Of a stretch of 64,000 bases of DNA, positions 58,165-64,000 are shown in pieces. Source of the stretch: Bacteroidales bacterium (GTDB taxonomy: Bacteria; Bacteroidota; Bacteroidia; Bacteroidales; Muribaculaceae); the NCBI GenBank assembly GCA_004557385.1, contig SFEA01000004.1:94414-158413 (forward strand). Direction: 5' to 3'. How positions within the stretch are numbered: position 1 is the stretch's first letter; each line of letters opens with the position of its first letter. The notes beneath the pieces are model-generated. The model had not been told where the DNA came from, did not search any database, and saw nothing but the letters and a program-made list of their open reading frames with translations. A program made the translations under genes and the position numbers.

Positions 58165-60852
58165 TTATTTACGGCGCAACGCTGCAAACGCCACCTGCCC
58201 CACAATAGCCACCACGCTGGTGTAAGCCGCTATCCACAGCACTTCGTGAAGCTTAAGGTTGGTGAGTTTAAAAAACTCGCCCCCATACATCGAAATCAGC
58301 ATTTGCCCCAGGAATATCACTATCCACATGGCAAAGAACACCTTACATTCGCCCATCTTGTGCAGCGCCCAGTGTCCGCTGAAGAACGAGCGTGCATTGA
58401 GCATATTCCAGAATTGCACAAACACAAATGCAGTGAAGAACTTGGTCAGCTCGTGTGAATCGATATTGTGGGCAAAATCTAAGATATATCCCCACGCAAA
58501 CGTGGTTCCGTTTGTGCCCTTCAAATAAAGCAGATAGCCACTCAACGCCGTTGCCAACACAGCGCCAAAACCAATGATGAACTTCCACATATTGCGTGTG
58601 ATGATGGCGGCACCCGGGCGGCGAGGCTTCATATTCATCACCCGTTGTGTAGCCGGCAACGATGCCATAGCCAACGCCGCAAATGTGTCCATTATCAAAT
58701 TAACCCACAGCATCTGGGTGACCGACAACGGTGCCTGTTTACCTAAAAACGAGCCTAAGGTGACCACCACGCAGGCAATCACGTTCACCGTTAGCTGAAA
58801 CACCACAAACCGCTGAATGTTAAGGTATAGCGACCTGCCCCAAAGCACAGCCTTGGTGATGCTTGCAAAACTGTTGTCGATGATGGTGATGTCGCTGGCT
58901 TCTTTTGCCACCGAGGTGCCGTCGCCCATCGACAAGCCCACTTGAGCAGCATTCAATGCCGGGGCGTCGTTGGTGCCGTCGCCGGTCACTGCCACCACTT
59001 CGCCTTGCTTCTGCAGCAGCGTCACCAATCGCGATTTGTCCTGAGGGCGTGCGCGCGACATCACCTTCAGGCGTTCAGCCACGCGGGCAGCCTCATCGTC
59101 GGGCAAAGCAGCAAACTCCGGTCCGGAAATCATCACATCGCCACCGTCGTTGTCGCCAACAATGCCTACTTGGCGACCAATCTCACGCGCTGTGCCTGGA
59201 GTGTCGCCGGTGACTATCTTCACCTGTATGCCTGCCGACACACATTCCTTGATGGCATCGGGCACATCGGCACGTACAGGGTCGGAAATGGCAACGATGC
59301 CAATGAACGTCATGCCCTCAACGGCAAGCCGCCCATCACGAATCGGAATTTCGTCATCGGCGAGCCGCTTGCATGCAAAGCCCAGTGTGCGCATCGCTTT
59401 GTTTTGATAACCCAGCAGATGCTCCGCCACCGTCGCACGGTTCATCGAGCCCGCTGTTTGCGAGCAAAAATCATAAATTATTTCGCTTGCACCCTTCACA
59501 TACAACATTCGGCAGCCCAGTTGTGCGCTTCTCACCACGGTTGCCATATATTTGCGTTCGGTGGAGAACGGCAGCTGCATTTCCACCTCGGCAGCGTCGC
59601 GCAATTGCATATAGTCGCATCCGTTGTCGTTCAGCCACAGCAGCAATGCCCCTTCAGTAGGATTGCCCAATGCCGAAAGCCGTCCTGCAGCATCTTCTTC
59701 GAGGAACGCCGTTGTATTCACGGCAATGCCTTCGGCAACCATCTTGCCGGCATCGTCATCGGATAGCACGCCATCTGCAAGGTCGAAAAACTCGGCATTA
59801 GCCACTTGCATTTGGTTCTGAGTCAATGTGCCTGTTTTGTCGGTGCAAATCACCGTAGCGGCGCCCATCGTTTCGCAGGCATGCATCTTGCGCACCAGAT
59901 TGTTGTTGCTCAACATTCTTCGCATGCTCAATGCCAAACTCAGCGTAACGCTCATCGGCAGCCCTTCGGGCACACTCACCACAATCAGCGTGACGGCAAG
60001 CATCACCGTGGTGAGCATATATTCAACAAACTCAAGCAGATTCCAAGAGTCGTCGACAATGAAATAGGAGAATAAACGTCCCACAAACAGCAACGCTGCA
60101 GCACCATAGCCAAGCCACGAAATGGTTTTGCCCAAACGCTCAAGCTGCTGCATGAGCGGTGTTTTCACACCGTTGTCGATTTGCGAAGCCGTGTATACCT
60201 TGCCATATTCGGTGGCATCGCCCACGCGAGTGACCTGCATGGTGCAATGTCCATCAATCACTGTGGTGCCACGAAACAGCTCGTTGGTGGGATAGGTGGC
60301 TTCGTTGTCGAAATCTTGCTTGCGATGCGACTTGCGCACCATTGGCTCGCCTGTGAGGGTGCTCTCGTTGATGCACAACGTGCTGCTTGCCACCAACACA
60401 CCATCGGCTGGCACTTCTTCGCCCGTTTCGAGCATCACCACATCGCCAACCACCAACTCGCGCCGCAACAGGTGGCGCACCTTGCCGTCGCGCATCACCT
60501 TAACACTGACCTCGTCGTTGACCTTGTTGAGCAATTCAAACTTTTTGTTGGCATTCACTTCAACCAGGAAACCCACCACGGTGGCAAGAAGCACCGCCAG
60601 CAGTATCCCGATTGGTTCGAGCAACGATTTCATGCCCATGCCCATGAAAATCTCGTAAGCCGACACGCCAAACGACAGCACCAGCGCCACGAGCAGAATT
60701 TCAATCAATGGGTCCTTGAACTTCTCGGCAAGCAGATGCCAAAGCGACTCGCGAGGCGGCGGCGTGAGAATATTGCTTCCGTGCTTTCGCCTCGATTCCT
60801 CAACCTGCTGCGAAGTTAATCCGTATTTCAAATTAATTGTTGATAAACTCAT
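58165..60852 (-). CDS. Calcium-type P2 ATPase (PMCA/SERCA-like)
   Basis: An 895-residue inner-membrane cation pump. Motifs are the actuator TGEPMVRKS, the phosphorylation site DKTGTLTQNQM, the nucleotide-binding KGASEIIYDF, TGDTPGTAREIG and the hinge TGDGTNDAPALNAAQVG. TM4 is VTLIVVSVPEGLPMSVTLSL, with the Pro-Glu-Gly-Leu-Pro typical of Ca2+ pumps, and the C-terminal membrane helices include MLWVNLIMDTFAALAMASLP, with the metal-ligand Asn/Asp pattern of P2A/P2B ATPases. The substrate is most likely Ca2+ export. It starts 45 bases after pyrC and may share its message; a strong terminator follows. Confidence 0.93.
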   Translation of the reverse strand: MSLSTINLKYGLTSQQVEESRRKHGSNILTPPPRESLWHLLAEKFKDPLIEILLVALVLSFGVSAYEIFMGMGMKSLLEPIGILLAVLLATVVGFLVEVNANKKFELLNKVNDEVSVKVMRDGKVRHLLRRELVVGDVVMLETGEEVPADGVLVASSTLCINESTLTGEPMVRKSHRKQDFDNEATYPTNELFRGTTVIDGHCTMQVTRVGDATEYGKVYTASQIDNGVKTPLMQQLERLGKTISWLGYGAAALLFVGRLFSYFIVDDSWNLLEFVEYMLTTVMLAVTLIVVSVPEGLPMSVTLSLALSMRRMLSNNNLVRKMHACETMGAATVICTDKTGTLTQNQMQVANAEFFDLADGVLSDDDAGKMVAEGIAVNTTAFLEEDAAGRLSALGNPTEGALLLWLNDNGCDYMQLRDAAEVEMQLPFSTERKYMATVVRSAQLGCRMLYVKGASEIIYDFCSQTAGSMNRATVAEHLLGYQNKAMRTLGFACKRLADDEIPIRDGRLAVEGMTFIGIVAISDPVRADVPDAIKECVSAGIQVKIVTGDTPGTAREIGRQVGIVGDNDGGDVMISGPEFAALPDDEAARVAERLKVMSRARPQDKSRLVTLLQKQGEVVAVTGDGTNDAPALNAAQVGLSMGDGTSVAKEASDITIIDNSFASITKAVLWGRSLYLNIQRFVVFQLTVNVIACVVVTLGSFLGKQAPLSVTQMLWVNLIMDTFAALAMASLPATQRVMNMKPRRPGAAIITRNMWKFIIGFGAVLATALSGYLLYLKGTNGTTFAWGYILDFAHNIDSHELTKFFTAFVFVQFWNMLNARSFFSGHWALHKMGECKVFFAMWIVIFLGQMLISMYGGEFFKLTNLKLHEVLWIAAYTSVVAIVGQVAFAALRRK

Positions 60853-60897
60853 AATTCTTTAGAAAGATGAATATACGTGTTTGTTAATTAAGTGTTG

Positions 60898-62238
60898 TTA
60901 CTGAAACAGCAATCGGCTGCCGCGCACATCTTCGTTGACAACGCCGTCGCAGTAAGCCAACTCGCCATTCACATAGGTTCGCTTGACCGAATGATGCATA
61001 TTGGCGCCCACAAACGGAGTCCAACCGCAACGCGACACCACATCGGCATCGCTCACCACATGCCCCTCGGGGTTGCAATGCACCACAACCACATCGGCAT
61101 AATAGCCCTTACGCAGATAGCCGCGGCGTGCAATGCGATAGAGCCTTGCCGGCGCATGGCACATCTTCTCCACCACTTGAGCCGGCGTGAACACGCCATC
61201 GCGCGCCATCTCGAGCATTGCCATGAGCGAATATTGCACCAGCGGCATGCCCGATGCAGCCTTCAGCGCTCCACCCTCTTTCTCGCTCAGCAAATGCGGA
61301 GCGTGGTCGGTGGCAACCACATCGAGGCGTCCGTCGACAACGGCGGCACGCAGCGCATTGCGGTCGGCAACGGTTTTCACCGCCGGGTTGCACTTGATGC
61401 GTGCACCAAGCGTGGCATAAGCGCTGTCGTCGAACCATAAATGGTGCACACACACCTCAGCGGTGATGTTTTTCTTTTCCAACGGCTCGGTGCTGAACAG
61501 CGACAACTCTTTGGCTGTGGACAAATGCAGCACATGCAGGCGGCTGCCGCAGCGCACAGCCAAGTCAACAGCCCGCGCCGTGCATTCGTAGCAAGCTTCG
61601 GCGCTGCGAATGAGCGGATGCATCGCCACCGGCACATCGTCGCCATACTCGGCACGATAACGCTCAACATTGGCGCGAATTATTGCCTCGTCCTCGCTGT
61701 GGATGGCAATGATGGCAGGCACCTCCGAAAACAGCCGCTCAAGCGACGAACTCTTGTCGATGAGCATATTTCCGGTGGAAGCGCCCAAAAACGCCTTCAC
61801 TCCGCACACCTTAGTGAAATCCACTCGTTTCACCTCGTCGATGTTGTCGTTGGTGGCACCCATATAGAAACTGTAGTTGACGTGCGAGGTGGCAGCGGCA
61901 CGCTCGTATTTCGCCTCGAGAGCGTCGAGAGTGACAGTCTGCGGCTTGGTGTTTGGCATGTCCATAAACGAGGTTACACCGCCCACCAGTGCCGCACGCG
62001 ACTCGCTCTCGATGTCGGCTTTGTGCGTCAGCCCAGGCTCGCGAAAGTGCACTTGGTCGTCGATTGCTCCCGGCAGAATATAGTCGCCGGCAACATCAAC
62101 CAGCTCGGTTGCCTCAGCCATAAGCTGCGCCGACGGCTCGCCTGTGCCCACTTGGCTTATCACATTGCCATCGATGGCAACAAAGCCTTTTTCTGCCACA
62201 CCTTCATTAACTAATATGCCATTATATAACAGTATCAT
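60898..62238 (-). CDS. pyrC: Dihydroorotase, class I
   Basis: Closes the pyrimidine ring by converting carbamoyl-aspartate to dihydroorotate. Motifs: the first metal segment is DDQVHFREPGLTHKADIESE, in which the first His of the usual His-x-His is Gln; TSFMDMPNTKPQT; the carboxylated-Lys/second-metal region around GVKAFLGASTGNML; the HSEDEAI segment; and the catalytic VVATDHAPHL. At 446 residues it is complete. I believe the Gln variant is usual for Bacteroidetes dihydroorotases. It is 98 bases downstream of the mannosyltransferase-type gene, with a terminator between, and 45 bases before the ATPase gene. Confidence 0.93.
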   Translation of the reverse strand: MILLYNGILVNEGVAEKGFVAIDGNVISQVGTGEPSAQLMAEATELVDVAGDYILPGAIDDQVHFREPGLTHKADIESESRAALVGGVTSFMDMPNTKPQTVTLDALEAKYERAAATSHVNYSFYMGATNDNIDEVKRVDFTKVCGVKAFLGASTGNMLIDKSSSLERLFSEVPAIIAIHSEDEAIIRANVERYRAEYGDDVPVAMHPLIRSAEACYECTARAVDLAVRCGSRLHVLHLSTAKELSLFSTEPLEKKNITAEVCVHHLWFDDSAYATLGARIKCNPAVKTVADRNALRAAVVDGRLDVVATDHAPHLLSEKEGGALKAASGMPLVQYSLMAMLEMARDGVFTPAQVVEKMCHAPARLYRIARRGYLRKGYYADVVVVHCNPEGHVVSDADVVSRCGWTPFVGANMHHSVKRTYVNGELAYCDGVVNEDVRGSRLLFQ

Positions 62239-62252
62239 TTTTCTTATCTTAT

Positions 62253-62300
62253 AAAAAAGGCTGTCTCAAGCCCGATTGTTCATCAGAATTCAGATAGCCT
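62253..62300 (-). terminator. Rho-independent terminator between the mannosyltransferase gene and pyrC
   Basis: On the minus strand AGGCT-a-TCT pairs with AGA-c-AGCCT, followed by a T-run of six. It separates the two genes transcriptionally, at least in part. Confidence 0.8.
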
Positions 62301-62336
62301 CATCAAATGTTATGCTTTTTTCATCACAAATATTTC

Positions 62337-63080
62337 TCACTGTACGTTTCGGTGTATCTTGCCGAATATGCTGCGCAACTTCAGCTTTATCACACCGAAA
62401 AACGCTTCGCCAAAGATGCTTGTGTTCATCTTGCTCGAGCCAAGCACACGGTTCACAAAAATGATTGGCACTTCCTTGATTTTGAACCCGAGGCGATAGG
62501 CTGTGAATTTCATTTCAATTTGGAAGGCATAGCCCTTGAATTCCACCTCGTCGAGACGAATGGCTTGCAACACGCGGCGGTTGTAGCACACAAAACCTGC
62601 GGTGGTGTCGCGCACATTCATTCCGGTAACAATTCGCACATACGCCGAAGCATAATACGACATCAACACACGCCCCATCGGCCAGTTCACCACATTCACG
62701 CCGCTGATGTATCGCGATCCTACCGACAAGTCGGCACCGTGAACAGCACACGCCTCGTAGAGCGGCACCAAATCTTCGGGGCGATGCGAGAAGTCGGCAT
62801 CCATCTCGATGATGTATTCATAGCCGTGCTCAAGCGCCCACTTAAATCCGGCAATGTAGGCTGTGCCAAGCCCTTGCTTGCCGGCTCGCTTCAGCAAATT
62901 TATCCGCTCGGGATTCTCTGCAATAAGTCCCTCAACGATTGCCGCCGTGCCGTCGGGCGAATTGTCGTCAATAACCAGTATGTCGAATTGGTGCTCTCTG
63001 CCAAGCACTGCAGCAATAATGTTGCTAATGTTCTCCTTTTCGTTGTAGGTGGGTATGATAACCACGCTATCGCTTTTCAT
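62337..63080 (-). CDS. Polyprenol-phosphate mannosyltransferase-type GT2 (dolichol-phosphate-mannose synthase family)
   Basis: A 247-residue inner-membrane-associated GT2 that would transfer mannose or a similar sugar from a nucleotide sugar to a polyprenyl phosphate. Motifs are VVIIPTYNEKENISNIIAAV (family start), ILVIDDNSPDGTAAIV, the DXD segment IIEMDADFSHRPEDL, the GSRYISG block and RDTTAGFVCYNRRV. Unlike eukaryotic dolichol-phosphate-mannose synthases there is no C-terminal membrane anchor, typical of bacterial forms. A minus-7 box lies at 63118-63125. In Bacteroidetes the gene is often next to pyrC, as here. Confidence 0.92.
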   Translation of the reverse strand: MKSDSVVIIPTYNEKENISNIIAAVLGREHQFDILVIDDNSPDGTAAIVEGLIAENPERINLLKRAGKQGLGTAYIAGFKWALEHGYEYIIEMDADFSHRPEDLVPLYEACAVHGADLSVGSRYISGVNVVNWPMGRVLMSYYASAYVRIVTGMNVRDTTAGFVCYNRRVLQAIRLDEVEFKGYAFQIEMKFTAYRLGFKIKEVPIIFVNRVLGSSKMNTSIFGEAFFGVIKLKLRSIFGKIHRNVQ

Positions 63081-63117
63081 ATACCGTTATATTATTTTTG
63101 TAGTCTATTTAGATAAC

Positions 63118-63125
63118 AAATTTAC
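63118..63125 (-). promoter_or_regulatory. Minus-7 box of the mannosyltransferase-type gene
   Basis: TAAATTTG on the minus strand fits TAnnTTTG 38 bases before the start codon; a TTG lies 23 bases further up, slightly too far. Confidence 0.4.
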
Positions 63126-63252
63126 TAATTATTTCGTTCTCATCAGCCAATTTTGGTAATATTACTTGCATTTTTACCCGATTTTTTTGGTTTCGGCTGT
63201 AACATTGTGCATCTTTGCCATGATTCGGCAATCGTGTTTCGATGATAATTGC

Positions 63253-63260
63253 TAACTTTG
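63253..63260 (+). promoter_or_regulatory. Minus-7 box of the ABC ATPase gene
   Basis: TAACTTTG fits TAnnTTTG 62 bases before the ATG at 63322; no spaced minus-33 TTG. Confidence 0.45.
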
Positions 63261-63321
63261 CCACCGCAAAACAAGGTAAAAAAGATTATTGTTTCAAAAG
63301 AATCATCACAAGTTCGTTAGC

Positions 63322-64000
63322 ATGAATCAAACATCCACGCCACTGCTTCAGGCTGTGAGCCCTACGCTGAAATATCTTGGCGGCATCACGCTGCAAAACC
63401 TTCACACCTTCACCATCGAACGAGGCAAAGCCTACGCCGTGGTTGGCAGCAACGGCTGCGGAAAAACCACCCTCGCCAACATCATTGAAAACGGCTGGAA
63501 CTTCACCACCAACCGCATCATCGGCGACAAGAAAAGCCTTGAGATTCGCAGTGTTGAATTTTCTGATATTCACGCGCTTACGGGTTTCTCAGAGGCATAC
63601 TATCAGCAACGGTTCGAAAGTATGGCTAACGACGACATTCCCACCGTGCGCCAGCTCATCGACGGCAAAATAAGCCTCGACGTGTGGAACGACCTTTGCC
63701 AACGGCTGCACACGGGCGACATCATCGACAAGCACATCAATTTCCTCTCGAGCGGCGAGCTGCGCAAATTTCTCATAATAAACATTCTCACTTTCAGCCC
63801 GGACATCTTGATTGTAGACAATCCTTATATCGGGCTCGACGAACAAAGCCGCGAACTGCTCAACCACCTGCTGCAAAACATTGTGGCACAAGGCACAACC
63901 GTGCTGCTGCTGCTTTGCGACCCGGCACACATACCGCCGTTCACACAGCATATCATTCCCATGAACGATATGCAAATAGGCAAAACAATCGATGTGGACA
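63322..64000 (+). CDS. ABC-type ATPase domain protein (ModF-like), 3' truncated by window edge
   Basis: The frame from ATG 63322 stays open to the window end, about 226 codons. It contains one full ATPase domain: Walker A VVGSNGCGKTTLANII (about residue 47), a signature LSSGELRKFLI (about 146) and Walker B DILIVDNPYIGLDEQ. The Q-loop region is FSEAYYQQRFES. The layout with an early Walker A and no membrane domain resembles ModF-like tandem ATPases (photorepair/molybdate family), with a second domain expected outside the window. The first Asp after Walker B is followed by Asn-Pro rather than Glu-Pro, so the catalytic Glu is missing in this half. The role is unknown. Confidence 0.85.
   Translation, partial: MNQTSTPLLQAVSPTLKYLGGITLQNLHTFTIERGKAYAVVGSNGCGKTTLANIIENGWNFTTNRIIGDKKSLEIRSVEFSDIHALTGFSEAYYQQRFESMANDDIPTVRQLIDGKISLDVWNDLCQRLHTGDIIDKHINFLSSGELRKFLIINILTFSPDILIVDNPYIGLDEQSRELLNHLLQNIVAQGTTVLLLLCDPAHIPPFTQHIIPMNDMQIGKTIDVD

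Noticed and set aside
1..64000. CRISPR arrays, insertion sequences, prophage or integrative element
   Set aside because: I saw no repeat-spacer arrays, transposase or integrase genes and no attachment-site-like repeats beside the tRNA gene.

Overview
The window reads as chromosomal core DNA of a gut-type Bacteroidales bacterium, most like Muribaculaceae, Bacteroidaceae or Porphyromonadaceae. The evidence is the TAnnTTTG minus-7 promoter boxes, the weak Shine-Dalgarno sites, a C-terminal type IX secretion signal, phylum-typical families (DUF4270, DUF4465, PG0541-type protein, CzcA-TolC fusion) and four-subunit 2-oxoacid:ferredoxin oxidoreductase genes that point to an anaerobe. I see no prophage, insertion sequence or CRISPR array. 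The window opens inside dnaB and closes inside an ABC ATPase gene.

Layout. 1-7.4 kb: the dnaB end faces a minus-strand group (glycosyltransferase, radC, a Cys-rich membrane peptide); then plus-strand cls, ispE, grpE and dnaJ ending in a strong terminator. 7.5-14.3 kb: a 2075-residue type IX-secreted protein on the minus strand, preceded by a complete cobalamin riboswitch with its own promoter. 14.4-22 kb: minus-strand esterase, Bax-inhibitor-1 protein, argS, an AddA/RecB-like helicase-nuclease and a SUI1-family factor. 22-30 kb: an unusual MG2/plug protein, a GH16 lipoprotein, an SGNH hydrolase, a DUF1846 protein, an SF1 helicase and a 58-residue ferredoxin. 30-33.7 kb: a DUF2461 protein and the korDABC-type oxidoreductase. 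33.9-46.5 kb: two RND efflux operons that converge. The plus-strand one is tetR-tolC-adaptor-AcrB-PII-like protein; the minus-strand one is CzcA-TolC fusion, adaptor and an M50-like membrane protease. 46.7-55.9 kb: tRNA-Thr(CGU), DUF4270, a short GT5 protein, ffh, a GH63-like enzyme, folD, a CapA-like protein and a GH27 enzyme. 56-64 kb: cysK, an outer-membrane barrel, a Ca2+-type P-ATPase, pyrC, a polyprenol-phosphate mannosyltransferase-type enzyme and the start of an ABC ATPase gene.

How it fits together. Most genes are housekeeping. The accessory interest lies in three places. First, the B12 riboswitch precedes a giant surface protein whose last folded domain is DUF4465, a family I associate from memory with cobamide-binding surface proteins; together they suggest a B12-repressed, type IX-exported cobamide-capture protein. 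Second, the metal-type RND operon carries an inner-membrane pump fused through an internal signal-peptide-like segment to its outer-membrane channel, with a membrane metalloprotease as third gene. Third, there are small unexplained proteins: a 9-cysteine membrane peptide, a plug protein without a barrel, and a PII-like protein tied to an efflux pump.
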